Positions 18,901-26,928 of a stretch of DNA of 64,000 bases are shown here, one piece after another. Within the stretch, counting starts at the first letter, position 1, and each line of letters begins with the position of its first letter. A model generated the notes under the pieces. It was not told the DNA's origin, searched no databases, and was given only the letters and a program-made list of their open reading frames with translations. Made by a program: the position numbers and the translations under genes. The DNA is from JBHJHP01 sp042219825 (GTDB taxonomy: Bacteria > Bacteroidota > Bacteroidia > Bacteroidales > UBA5342): assembly GCF_042219825.1 (NCBI RefSeq), contig NZ_JBHJHQ010000005.1:310001-374000 (forward strand). Direction: 5' to 3'.

Positions 18901-19462
18901 GTAGTTTCATTATTTCCTTCGGCGGATTTAAAGCACTCTGCAGCAGTTTTGCAAACGCAATTTTAGGAACAGCTTTTTTATCATTGGGAATAGGCAAACC
19001 TCCCTCACAGACATGAAATACGCCCTTTGTAGTCCGCCTGTCATTTTTGGGATTATGTAAAATTCCCTGGCTTATCCTATATGATTTTATTAAATCTGTT
19101 TCATATAAATCAGAGTCCGGTGGAACAGATACTGTTTTAGCTATTCCGTGTCTGTCGAGATTAAGTGGTCGTTTCGGAAATTCAATTTTTATCTCTCCGG
19201 GGACATCTTTTAGATAGGAATCAAGGAAGGACTCAATACGAATCCCAATTGGGGATATTTCACCGGGTAAAAATCTGGATTGTTCTTTAAAATTGTCGAA
19301 CAAAGGTTGCGCCATTTCCAGAAATCTTGACGTAGAGTTACTGTTATACACAGGATAACCCAATGCAGCGAGCTTCAAATTTATGTACTGAATCATCTTT
19401 TTGTCAGATACATCAGATTTTTTTGCATCAATACCAATTCCAAATGTGCGTTTTACTGTCAT
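15992..19462 (-). CDS. Very large protein, probable PPi-type phosphoenolpyruvate carboxykinase
   Basis: 1156 residues, soluble, no signal peptide. I identify it tentatively as the diphosphate-dependent PEPCK (EC 4.1.1.38) described from Entamoeba and Propionibacterium. These enzymes are about 1140-1190 residues long, twice the size of ATP or GTP PEPCKs. The visible support is a P-loop-like SGGGKSE at residues 490-496, resembling the PEPCK kinase-1a loop (SGTGKT/SACGKT). A conserved-looking block EEEHAGGALAFRSYNLG (about 358-374) and a downstream IGDMQKD are also seen. If correct, it interconverts PEP + CO2 + Pi and oxaloacetate + PPi. The PPi-PFK gene 770 bases beyond its start supports a PPi-based metabolism. 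It is monocistronic with its own -7 box. The alternative is an unknown kinase-like protein. Confidence 0.6.
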   Translation of the reverse strand: MTVKRTFGIGIDAKKSDVSDKKMIQYINLKLAALGYPVYNSNSTSRFLEMAQPLFDNFKEQSRFLPGEISPIGIRIESFLDSYLKDVPGEIKIEFPKRPLNLDRHGIAKTVSVPPDSDLYETDLIKSYRISQGILHNPKNDRRTTKGVFHVCEGGLPIPNDKKAVPKIAFAKLLQSALNPPKEIMKLPYTAGQEEEAELFVSLLLRPIVVPEVKGVNKEKSMEIRFLAPGSLVSNLDFVESIFGNAGDPILPENDAALSPDFWTGHTGCVILAPHITKHTKKELGLPHYDNATEKQRKDGMCWKSDEELYNDGSAFKITARDERGVAITIIADNYFGYCKKEVKTMISYSANLYGLAEEEHAGGALAFRSYNLGEKFYLDERLPSNDMTFAEMLYKFGDVMDLKHEGYAIDKNYNNIIYVPEDALFDLMNQKISWLVKGTERSIKLLPYKHYIYPTGYKVEMRKRRGTSRWHLVGTVPEGTLCHKPCTVSGGGKSEISKSIQDAMIQGPVIIGDMQKDLDMIEEIMNKDFSKRFKVSADYSKNPPRSILSSRRSLGSVIKLLTPAEEYTDEYNEWLASIPQPIKMLMYVIKGNYNATWDKENWRKYFSVDKVNGIPGHELKFHNTKLISNYLRVGLDTDGAWRVFLLRQDFNAAQKVQVEDDITASVIIKSDKLENLNADYKNPSVKIVQNVEARLFQRPDDCVIKGYDKQGEKDISSPNTFLSNFEPLNREQVLNIKEDAIGFEMYTQPVKDLINNFLKSDNPEYLAISSEPRLVDGVPTKNPRYLQTRPDLVDGTNKYVAEISTRIFRGIPLDKPVFLPVNAVLTGRRNNPAEPANNVPPLAVYNPIHYQELPELFIDFMCSITGKSPSTTGFGSEGALTKGPFNSLLPSVDLNNAFLSYILTGYDGFSSAAGYVGPKYKVDHDVSLLVPEVWCRMTVAERDPKFLIDNGYLEKVNNFEYKGKEVEASLLGYRITLKFVKHFMARIFSRPDAVFTEDMLKPELQDMDAFVASVENLSITQKRVAEGYMTDGTFETLCPPLKALVSIMVEGKFEGKDRNHPDIRKMFDRDVVLNSKWYNARLVEKQKRDIDLWTRNIAYLESKLKQTSFKEIADKLNINANLENAKSQLNKVKSPAYLRELEGTIGVDPLIPIID

Positions 19463-19497
19463 TTTTATATTGTTTTTTTATCTTCTGAACCGTATTA

Positions 19498-19505
19498 CAA
19501 ATTTA
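19498..19505 (-). promoter_or_regulatory. -7 promoter box of the PEPCK-like gene (TAAATTTG on minus strand)
   Basis: Exact consensus match 35 bases upstream of the ATG. A minus-strand TTG at 19522-19524 lies 16 nt further upstream and could serve as a -33 element. It falls inside the 19-bp repeated motif at 19512-19530. Confidence 0.55.
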
Positions 19506-19511
19506 GGCAAT

Positions 19512-19530
19512 TAATGTTTTACAACATATT
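19512..19530. repeat. 19-bp motif with ATGTT-N4-AACAT inverted repeat, copy 1
   Basis: TAATGTTTTACAACATATT is identical to 41606-41624. The core is an inverted repeat, ATGTT and AACAT, separated by TTAC (19514-19527). It lies where a -33 region or an activator/repressor site of the PEPCK-like gene would be. Candidate operator. Confidence 0.55.
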
Positions 19531-19692
19531 TTCAAGAGGTTAAAATATGATAACATTTTAATAACCCAAAGCCGGATAATCCCGGTGAATTACTACAGCC
19601 TTCTGTCATCTTGAACCCTACGTCATATTAACAGAGTAAATGCTTTAAATGTTGATGGAATAAGTGATAATGAAAGTAAAATCAGGACAATA

Positions 19693-20070
19693 TCAATACT
19701 TGTAGACTACATCCTTGCCAAACGGAGCAAACGCCAGCCGGGCCATTTTAAAATGTTGTTGCCCCCAGGGAATTCCTATTATAGTTATAAAAAGTAAAAT
19801 GCCGAATAAAATATGGGTTACAAGTATCCAGAAACCTCCGATGATAAACCATAAAATATTCATTGGAATTGTAATGCAACCATCCGGCTCGTTGCGATCC
19901 TGTATCCTCTGATTGAAAGGCCACAATGCAAACATTCCAAGTTTCATACATTGAATGCCAAAGGGAATACCAATGATAGTTACCATAAGTGCTAAACCTG
20001 ATACAAAATATTCAATCGCAACGGCAAAACCACCAAATATCAACCAAATAATATTCCCCAAAAATCTCAT
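19693..20070 (-). CDS. yccF: YccF-type inner-membrane protein
   Basis: 125 residues with a duplicated YccF (DUF307) repeat. Each half has a GNIIWLIFGGF/MNILWFIIGGF helix, then a second helix ending TIIGIPFGIQCMKL or TIIGIPWGQQHFKM, then a short polar LWPFN/FAPFG tail. Four membrane helices result. The function is unknown. It lies between the PEPCK-like and PPi-PFK genes on the same strand, but gaps of 161 and 230 bases and a terminator upstream suggest its own transcript. Confidence 0.85.
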   Translation of the reverse strand: MRFLGNIIWLIFGGFAVAIEYFVSGLALMVTIIGIPFGIQCMKLGMFALWPFNQRIQDRNEPDGCITIPMNILWFIIGGFWILVTHILFGILLFITIIGIPWGQQHFKMARLAFAPFGKDVVYKY

Positions 20071-20177
20071 ATTGTGATAATTTCAAGTTTTTAAAATAAT
20101 GATTTGAAAGAAATCAAAATCAACTTTAAAAATAAAGGTTAATATAATATTTTCAAAATATATTTTTTATGTTATAT

Positions 20178-20213
20178 AAAAAAAGCCATTCATCTTACGA
20201 TAAATGGCTTTTT
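20178..20213 (-). terminator. Intrinsic terminator of pfp
   Basis: An AAAAAGCCATT/AATGGCTTTTT stem with A- and T-runs lies just downstream of the minus-strand phosphofructokinase stop codon. Confidence 0.85.
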
Positions 20214-20231
20214 AATATAATGTATTTCAAT

Positions 20232-21881
20232 TTATTCTTTCTCAATCTTTAATGTCTGAGTTGTCAGGTCACACACTTCGGTTGGTCCAAAATACTGAAT
20301 AGGACCAGGATAAACAAAAGCAGTTTCAATAGCCCATTTTTCCCTGTTTTCTTTAAATTTAAGGAATGGCTTACCTTCCAGTTCAACCAAAGCCTTCTGA
20401 ATTACAGGTTTCATGTGACCGTGCCGACGTTCCATATTCATCATCATAGTAACCGGAACCCCACCTGCAATCCATTCATCCGCAGGAGCAGTTGTATTGC
20501 GAACAGATGCCATATAACCGGTTTTACCTTCACCTATGAGCATAGATGCGGTATAACCAAGTGAAAAACAGTAATCGGCATCAAAATTAGATGGAGCAGC
20601 ACAACGACCTTCGTATCCAAAGAAATGGTTCAGTGCAGAGAATTTACCTTTAAACTCTTTTGCTTTTTTCATTTCTGAAAGTTTGGCATCAACCATTTCA
20701 ATCAACAGTTTTTCTGTCTCAATCCGAGAAACCTGAACGTTACCGTGCGGGTCACGATCTAATGTTAACTGGGTAGCAATACTATCCGGAAGTGATTTAA
20801 ATACTTCTGATGAATGTGCTGAAAGCTTGCCTGCAACCCACTCATTTCTATGAGATTTTTTAATATGCTTAAATTCCGTATCTGAATCGGTTCCTTCTGC
20901 CAGAAGTTCGTTCAATTCAGAAATAAGAATCTTCATTTCAGGGATAAATTCAACTAATCCTTCAGGTATAAGAATTACACCGAAATTGTGACCTTCAGCT
21001 GCCCTGTTACTAATAGTCTCTGCCACGTTTGCCACAATTTCTGCCAACGTTTGTTTCTTCTGAGCCACCTCTTCCGAAATCAGACAAATATTAGGCTGTG
21101 TTTGAAGTGCACATTCCAGTGCGATGTGAGAAGCCGAACGTCCCATCAACTTAATAAAGTGCCAGTATTTTTTTGCTGAGTTGGCATCACGCATAATGTT
21201 ACCTATCAACTCACTGTAAACTTTACAGGCCGTATCGAAACCAAACGAAGTCTCAATCATTTCGTTTTTAAGGTCGCCATCAATTGTCTTAGGACAACCA
21301 ATCACCTGAATTCCTGCTTCTTTTTGAGAATAATATTCAGCCAAAACACATGCGTTTGTATTGGAATCATCACCACCAATAACAACCAGTGCATTTATAC
21401 CGAGCTCCTTACAAATCTCAATACCTTTATCAAATTGCTTTTCTTCCTCAAGTTTTGTACGGCCTGATCCGATAATATCAAAACCACCGGTGTTACGATA
21501 CTCATCAACAATTTCTGCAGTTAATTCCATGTATGAATGATCAACCAATCCACTTGGACCACCCAGGAAACCATACAATTTATTATCCGGATTTAAAGCT
21601 TTTAATCCATCAAATAATCCTGAAATCACATTGTGCCCACCCGGTGCCTGACCTCCTGATAAAATCACGCCTACATTCATTACAGGATATTCTCTAACAG
21701 AACCTGATTCGAATGTCAACAACGGCATTCCATAAGTATTAGGAAAAAGTTTGGCTATTTCTTCCGGATCAGCCACACTATTTGTTTTTTCACCTACCAC
21801 AAGCGCTACAGGACCCTGTAATGATTTAGGCAGTTTTGGAGCATATGCTGCTCTGGCAATTTGTAACGGACTCTTTAACAT
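20232..21881 (-). CDS. pfp: Diphosphate-dependent 6-phosphofructokinase (long form)
   Basis: It catalyses the reversible reaction fructose-6-phosphate + PPi = fructose-1,6-bisphosphate + Pi. The 549-residue protein matches the long PFP group found in Bacteroidota and plants. Visible motifs in order are SGGQAPGGHNV, GFLGGPSGL, IGGDDSNTN, PKTIDGDLKN and KLMGRSASH. The Asp in GGDDS, where ATP enzymes have Gly (GGDGS), and the Lys of PKTIDGDL mark PPi specificity. The ATG at 21881 is the start. The transcript ends at the hairpin 20178-20213. Confidence 0.95.
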   Translation of the reverse strand: MLKSPLQIARAAYAPKLPKSLQGPVALVVGEKTNSVADPEEIAKLFPNTYGMPLLTFESGSVREYPVMNVGVILSGGQAPGGHNVISGLFDGLKALNPDNKLYGFLGGPSGLVDHSYMELTAEIVDEYRNTGGFDIIGSGRTKLEEEKQFDKGIEICKELGINALVVIGGDDSNTNACVLAEYYSQKEAGIQVIGCPKTIDGDLKNEMIETSFGFDTACKVYSELIGNIMRDANSAKKYWHFIKLMGRSASHIALECALQTQPNICLISEEVAQKKQTLAEIVANVAETISNRAAEGHNFGVILIPEGLVEFIPEMKILISELNELLAEGTDSDTEFKHIKKSHRNEWVAGKLSAHSSEVFKSLPDSIATQLTLDRDPHGNVQVSRIETEKLLIEMVDAKLSEMKKAKEFKGKFSALNHFFGYEGRCAAPSNFDADYCFSLGYTASMLIGEGKTGYMASVRNTTAPADEWIAGGVPVTMMMNMERRHGHMKPVIQKALVELEGKPFLKFKENREKWAIETAFVYPGPIQYFGPTEVCDLTTQTLKIEKE

Positions 21882-22010
21882 TGTTCTGACTTTATTAATT
21901 TATACTGAATTTTTTCTTTAATTAACGGAGGTGCAAATTTTACGATTTTTTTTGATTTTTAAAAGTTTTCATTCACATTAATCTCCCTGAGATCACGGCC
22001 TAAAGAAACT

Positions 22011-22916
22011 TTAACAAATTAGAAATGAGACCGCAAAAAGCACTGAAAATAAAAAAGTTGACAACGATAATTCTCTTAGCAGCGGATCAAGCGAAGCTCC
22101 CTCACGCTTTATTACCTTTTGCAAATGCACCACAAACAAGGGCATAGCCAACAAGAAAATGAGATTAAAAACGGAGCAATATGAAAGCGAAAGATAAAGC
22201 ACTGCCGATAACCATCCTAACGTAATCAGGGATATATGATAATTTTTAGCACGCTTTAATCCCAGTCTTACAGGTATAGTATGTTTCCGGTGAATTTTGT
22301 CGTTTTCAATATCCCGCATGTTGTTGAGATTCAAGACCCCGACAGAAAACAATCCCAAAGTTAATGCAGGCAGAAAGATCCGGATATCTAGCATGAGTGT
22401 TTGCACATAGTAACTTCCTGCCACGCCAACCAGACCAAAAAAGATAAAGACAAAAAAATCACCCAAACCTGAATAACCAAATGCTCCTTTCCCGACCGTA
22501 TATTTTATGGCTGCCCAGATAGCGGCAATACCTAAAAAAAAGAACATTACAAGTTCTGGAAATTTCTCTTCGGGAAAACTGATATATAATAACAACAAAC
22601 CTGAAATCAACGATAGCAGGACAAAAGCTATTATCATCCGTTTCATTTTCTGGTGTGTGATCTTTCCGGACTGAACTGATCGTAATGGTCCAACCCTGTT
22701 CTCATTATCCGTCCCCTTTTCTGAATCGCCGTAATCGTTTGCCAGATTAGACAAAATCTGCAAAAAAACAGTGGTAATCAGAGTGAGTATAAAAACGAGA
22801 GGTCTGAAAAGTCCTTCTCTGACAGGCAACAGCCCACCAGTAATAACTGATGCCAGGGCAAGAAATAATGTTCTTAACCTGAACGCTTCAATCCAGTTTT
22901 TTAACCGTTGCAACAA
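22011..22916 (-). CDS. menA: 1,4-dihydroxy-2-naphthoate polyprenyltransferase
   Basis: This UbiA-family enzyme attaches the polyprenyl tail to DHNA in menaquinone synthesis, in the inner membrane. 301 residues with about eight helices. The first prenyl-diphosphate/Mg site is NLANDYGDSEKGTDNENR, followed by VGPLRSVQSG. The second Asp-rich site is NNMRDIENDKIHRKHT. The start codon is TTG at 22916 (another TTG follows). No ATG is available nearby in frame, and the N-terminal WIEAFRLRTL matches the family start. It lies 30 bases after pyrC as the last gene of its group. Confidence 0.94.
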   Translation of the reverse strand: MLQRLKNWIEAFRLRTLFLALASVITGGLLPVREGLFRPLVFILTLITTVFLQILSNLANDYGDSEKGTDNENRVGPLRSVQSGKITHQKMKRMIIAFVLLSLISGLLLLYISFPEEKFPELVMFFFLGIAAIWAAIKYTVGKGAFGYSGLGDFFVFIFFGLVGVAGSYYVQTLMLDIRIFLPALTLGLFSVGVLNLNNMRDIENDKIHRKHTIPVRLGLKRAKNYHISLITLGWLSAVLYLSLSYCSVFNLIFLLAMPLFVVHLQKVIKREGASLDPLLRELSLSTFLFSVLFAVSFLIC

Positions 22917-22946
22917 ATTATAAATTTTATGCTGTATAAATCGGGA

Positions 22947-24305
22947 TCAAATTGGCCGTTTTGTGAACCGCAGCCTCTGTCCTTTTACGGATTCATCGAA
23001 AATTCCGACATCATAAACTTTGTGTCCGTTAACAAACGTGGTCATTATGGAATGGGAAAAGGTCATCCCTTCTAGTGGCGACCAACCGCATTTATAAAGT
23101 ATATTATCTTTTGTCACTTTACTTGCATTATCCGGGTCAACCAAGACGAGATCAGCTTTATATCCTTCCCTTATAAAACCGCGTTCTTTGACGTTGAATA
23201 AAACAGCCGGAGCATGGCACATTTTCTGAACCACCTTTTCGTAAGAAAGCTTCTTGTTTTTCACGAACTCTAGCATTGCTACCAAACTATGCTGAACCAT
23301 CGGGCCACCAGACATTGCTTTCAAAGCTCCTCCGTGCTTTTCCTCCCACAGGTGTGGCGCATGATCTGTAGCTACTACATCCACCTTGTCACTTATAATC
23401 CCTTGCAATAAAGCCTCCTTATCCTCTTTGGTTTTAACCGAAGGATTCCATTTTATGAGCGTACCTTTGGTACTATAATCCGAATCATCGAATAACAGAT
23501 GATGTACACAGACTTCTGCTGTGATATTCTTTTCCCTCAGTGGCTTTGAATTATCGAATAACTCAAGTTCCTTTTGGGTAGAGAGATGCAATATATGTAA
23601 TCTTGCATTGAATTTTTTTGCTAGGCTTACAGCAAACGATGACGACAAATAACACGCCTCAGCACTTCGGATCAAAGGATGTTGTTCAATTGGTACATCC
23701 TCACCAAACTGCTGCTTTGCTTTTTGAATGTTTGCCTGAATGGTTGCTTCATCTTCACAATGTGTAGCAATTAGCAGTGGTATTTCCGAAAAAATATTTT
23801 CCAGGGTCTCCTTGTTATCCACCAGCATATTACCTGTTGAGGAACCCATAAATATTTTCACTCCACACACCTGCTCCGGATCAACCTTCTTTAATTCTTC
23901 AATATTGTCGTTTGTAGCACCCATAAAAAACGAATAATTCGCAAGGGATTTTTCAGAGGCAGACTTATATTTATCCTCAAGAATTTCAATTGTTACTGCC
24001 TGTGGTTTGGTATTTGGCATCTCCATATAGGATGTTATACCGCCAGCCACTGCTGCTTTTGCCTCAGTATAGATATCACCCTTATGTGTCAGACCAGGAT
24101 CGCGGAAATGTACCTGATCATCTATCACACCGGGGAGCAGTATTAATCCGGTTGCATCAATCAGCTGAATATCCTTGAATGATTGCGGATCAACCTCAGT
24201 CTTAAAAATCTCTTTAATAACCTCATCCTCAATCAATACAGAACCTGCAAACCTTTCGTTTTCATTTATAATTTCTGCATTGAATATTAGTATTTTATGT
24301 GTCAT
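22947..24305 (-). CDS. pyrC: Dihydroorotase
   Basis: It closes carbamoyl-aspartate to dihydroorotate in pyrimidine synthesis. 452 residues, class I-like amidohydrolase. The metal-binding DDQVHFRDPG has a Gln where many members have HxH (DxHxH), so the first motif is DQVHFR. The rest are the GGITSYMEMPNT substrate segment, a second histidine in ATHCEDE, HILHLST, and the catalytic Asp in VATDHAPH. The ATG is one base after the stop of the upstream glycosyltransferase, so the two are cotranscribed. Related dihydropyrimidinases are an alternative but lack the MPNT segment. Confidence 0.92.
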   Translation of the reverse strand: MTHKILIFNAEIINENERFAGSVLIEDEVIKEIFKTEVDPQSFKDIQLIDATGLILLPGVIDDQVHFRDPGLTHKGDIYTEAKAAVAGGITSYMEMPNTKPQAVTIEILEDKYKSASEKSLANYSFFMGATNDNIEELKKVDPEQVCGVKIFMGSSTGNMLVDNKETLENIFSEIPLLIATHCEDEATIQANIQKAKQQFGEDVPIEQHPLIRSAEACYLSSSFAVSLAKKFNARLHILHLSTQKELELFDNSKPLREKNITAEVCVHHLLFDDSDYSTKGTLIKWNPSVKTKEDKEALLQGIISDKVDVVATDHAPHLWEEKHGGALKAMSGGPMVQHSLVAMLEFVKNKKLSYEKVVQKMCHAPAVLFNVKERGFIREGYKADLVLVDPDNASKVTKDNILYKCGWSPLEGMTFSHSIMTTFVNGHKVYDVGIFDESVKGQRLRFTKRPI

Positions 24306-24306
24306 A

Positions 24307-25050
24307 TCAGGCTGCGTTTTTCTGAGGGTACTTTTTGAAATAACTGCGTAATTTCAACTTTAATACGCCCCAAACGGCTTCATTAAAAATACCACCGCTC
24401 ATTTTCGAGGTTCCGAGAACGCGGTTCACAAATACAATCGGGACCTCCTTAATAGTAAATCCACACTTAAACGTTGTGAATTTCATTTCGATCTGAAAGG
24501 CATATCCTTTGAACCTGATCGCATCCAGATTGATAGTTTCCAGAACCTGCCTCCGATAACATTTAAAACCGGCAGTAGTGTCAAATACTTTCATACCGGT
24601 TACTATTTTTACATATTTTGAAGCAAAGTATGACATTAACACACGACCAATTGGCCAGTTAACAACATTTACTCCGCTGATATATCTTGAACCAATGGCC
24701 AGATCTGCTCCTTCTGACTCACATGCATGTAATAGCCGGGGAAGATCATTGGGATTATGCGAAAAATCGGCATCCATTTCAAAAATAAAATCATATTTTC
24801 TTTCGATGGCCCATTTAAAACCTGCAATATAAGCAGTCCCAAGTCCCTGTTTTCCCTGACGTTGAACCATGAATAAGCGGTCATCGAACTCTTTCTGAAG
24901 TTTTTTTACAATGTCTGCAGTACCATCGGGTGAACCATCATCAATAATAAGAATATGAAACCCTTCTTTAAGATCTGTTACAGCGCGGATTATGTTCTCA
25001 ATGTTCTCCTTCTCGTTGTAAGTTGGAATGATTACTACACTTTTTGCCAT
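24307..25050 (-). CDS. Family 2 glycosyltransferase, polyprenol-monophosphomannose-synthase type
   Basis: 247 residues. The GT-A nucleotide-sugar fold begins VVIIPTYNEKENI. It has the IIDDGSPDGT motif, the metal-binding EMDADFSHNP, and GSRYISGV near residue 140, closely matching bacterial dolichol/polyprenol-phosphate mannosyltransferases. It lacks the C-terminal membrane domain of the larger family members, so it would be a peripheral membrane enzyme loading a sugar onto a lipid carrier. It follows ispF by 6 bases and precedes pyrC by 1 base. An operon partner that makes isoprenoid precursors fits a lipid-carrier role. Confidence 0.9.
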   Translation of the reverse strand: MAKSVVIIPTYNEKENIENIIRAVTDLKEGFHILIIDDGSPDGTADIVKKLQKEFDDRLFMVQRQGKQGLGTAYIAGFKWAIERKYDFIFEMDADFSHNPNDLPRLLHACESEGADLAIGSRYISGVNVVNWPIGRVLMSYFASKYVKIVTGMKVFDTTAGFKCYRRQVLETINLDAIRFKGYAFQIEMKFTTFKCGFTIKEVPIVFVNRVLGTSKMSGGIFNEAVWGVLKLKLRSYFKKYPQKNAA

Positions 25051-25056
25051 GTGCTT

Positions 25057-25551
25057 TTATATGTCTTTAGCTTCTTTTTTATAAATAAGGACTACTGCAT
25101 AAGCCGAAATTCCTTCTTCCCGCCCTTCAAATCCCAATCGTTCTGTTGTAGTTGCCTTTAATCCAACACTGTTTTTATCTATATTCAGTACTTCTGCCAG
25201 TTTCCGCTTCATATCAGACATAAAGTCGGCAAGCTTTGGTTGTTGTGCGGCTATTGTACAGTCTATGTTTCCTATCACGTAGCCCGATTCACTCAGCAGT
25301 CTCACAACTTTTAGCAACAATTTTTTACTGTCTACATTTTTAAATGCATCATCGGTATCAGGAAAATAATGCCCGATATCCCTAAGTCCGGCAGCACCCA
25401 ACAGAGCATCTGAGAGTGCATGAATCAGGACATCTCCGTCAGAATGAGCAACTGTTCCTTTTGTATGAGGAATTTCAACACCACCGAGCCACAAAGATTC
25501 GCCTTCGGCTAACCGGTGAACATCATATCCGAAACCTACTCTGAAATCCAT
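25057..25551 (-). CDS. ispF: 2-C-methyl-D-erythritol 2,4-cyclodiphosphate synthase
   Basis: The fifth step of the MEP isoprenoid pathway. 164 residues. The N-terminal GFGYDVHRL contains the zinc Asp and His. HSDGDVLIHALSDALLGAAG gives the third zinc ligand and substrate contacts. DIGHYFPDTD and the C-terminal TTERLGFEGREEGISAYAV complete the family signature. The first gene of ispF-glycosyltransferase-pyrC-menA. Isoprenoids feed both menA and the polyprenol sugar carrier, so three of the four genes are functionally linked. Confidence 0.96.
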   Translation of the reverse strand: MDFRVGFGYDVHRLAEGESLWLGGVEIPHTKGTVAHSDGDVLIHALSDALLGAAGLRDIGHYFPDTDDAFKNVDSKKLLLKVVRLLSESGYVIGNIDCTIAAQQPKLADFMSDMKRKLAEVLNIDKNSVGLKATTTERLGFEGREEGISAYAVVLIYKKEAKDI

Positions 25552-25597
25552 ACTGCATCAATTTTGTTATTGCAAAAGTAGCAAAAGATGAAGATAC

Positions 25598-25623
25598 AAA
25601 AAAGGCCGGGTTGACCGGCCTTT
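25598..25623 (-). terminator. Intrinsic terminator of porU-porV
   Basis: An AAAAAAGGCCGG stem with complement CCGGCCTTT lies 65 bases downstream of the porV stop on the minus strand and upstream of ispF. Confidence 0.8.
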
Positions 25624-25687
25624 AATTTAAATTATTTCAAATATGTTATATCAATTTAAAAAAGATTAATCCAATTGATAATCTGTG

Positions 25688-26842
25688 CTATTGTCCGTTA
25701 ATCATTTTTTGCAATCCATCAACTCCAAAGGACAAAGTAAATCTTAAAGTATTTGCCAGAGGGCTGGTTGAATCAGTTGGAATCAGATACGAAACATCCA
25801 GACTCAACACATTCATTTTAAAGCCTGCACCAGCAGAAAAGAAAGTTCTGTTTCCTTTAATTGCAGATTCATGATAATAACCACCACGAATGAAGAACAT
25901 TTCATCGTACACATACTCCAGACCAGCTGACCACATTATCTCCTGCATCTCTTCCTTGAATCCGCCCGGAGCATCGCTAAAAGAGCGTACTGCCCCTACC
26001 AATACGTTCATATCGTTTCTAATCTGCGCATCTTTCTCAGCATCAACAGCATCATAACCACCAGGTGTTGGCACCAGTAATTTTGAGAATTCCACTGAAG
26101 CAGATAGTTTATTGTATTCATCAATAACCATTCCCCAGGTTGTACCTAAACGAAGTGTGGTTGGAAGAAAATACTGCTCGGTTTCATTATAAGACATTTT
26201 GTTACCGAGATTAGAAATACTTAATCCTACATTATAATCTACATCATACCCACTGATTTCCGTTTCTTTTGTATAAAATGATGAGATATCTGCAGCAAAG
26301 GAACTACCTGCGCGATAATCTTCACTCCCCTGTTGGGTAGCACCACCACTCAGGTCCGAATAAATATACCTGAATGTAACAGCTCCAGTTACATAATCAG
26401 AAAACTTTCTGGAATATGCCGCATCCAGGGCAAATTCATTTGGTTTAATGGTTCCAAGTCCGAAACCCGTCTCATCTGTCCACTGTATCTCTCCCAACGA
26501 GAAGTACTTCATAGATGCACTGATTGCATGTAAATCACTTAGCTTATAATATCCTGACAGGTAGAAAAGTCCAATATCATTAACCAGCGCTCTCAACCAC
26601 GGTGTATATGAAAAAGTAAACCCGAATTCGTCGGTAGTATACGGATATTTTGCAGCATTCCAATATTGTGAATTAAAGTCTGCAGATGTTGAAACACCGA
26701 TATCACCCATAGCACTCGAACGTGAATCCGGTGCGATAGTTAAAAATGGTGTCGCAGTTGTAATAACATTGCTGGTATTCTGGGCAGATAACGCACCTGT
26801 AACAACAACAAATAAAAGCATTAATTTCGATCTAAACTTCAT
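25688..26842 (-). CDS. porV: Type IX secretion outer-membrane protein PorV
   Basis: An FadL-like barrel that shuttles cargo from the SprA translocon to the PorU attachment complex. 384 residues from the ATG at 26842, followed by a signal peptide (MKFRSKLMLLFVVVTGALSAQ). An upstream alternative start would add 17 non-signal-like residues and is rejected. The mature N-terminus shows the PorV signature TATPFLTIAPDSRSSAMGDIGVS and QYWNAAKYPY. It lies directly downstream of porU, the usual Bacteroidota order, and a terminator follows. Confidence 0.93.
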   Translation of the reverse strand: MKFRSKLMLLFVVVTGALSAQNTSNVITTATPFLTIAPDSRSSAMGDIGVSTSADFNSQYWNAAKYPYTTDEFGFTFSYTPWLRALVNDIGLFYLSGYYKLSDLHAISASMKYFSLGEIQWTDETGFGLGTIKPNEFALDAAYSRKFSDYVTGAVTFRYIYSDLSGGATQQGSEDYRAGSSFAADISSFYTKETEISGYDVDYNVGLSISNLGNKMSYNETEQYFLPTTLRLGTTWGMVIDEYNKLSASVEFSKLLVPTPGGYDAVDAEKDAQIRNDMNVLVGAVRSFSDAPGGFKEEMQEIMWSAGLEYVYDEMFFIRGGYYHESAIKGNRTFFSAGAGFKMNVLSLDVSYLIPTDSTSPLANTLRFTLSFGVDGLQKMINGQ

Positions 26843-26928
26843 ATTTCCTAACTTAATTAATACGCTTCTAAAAAACATTTTTCTAAAACGCAAAGAAACT
26901 GTAAATTATTTTATTAACCAACCAAAAA

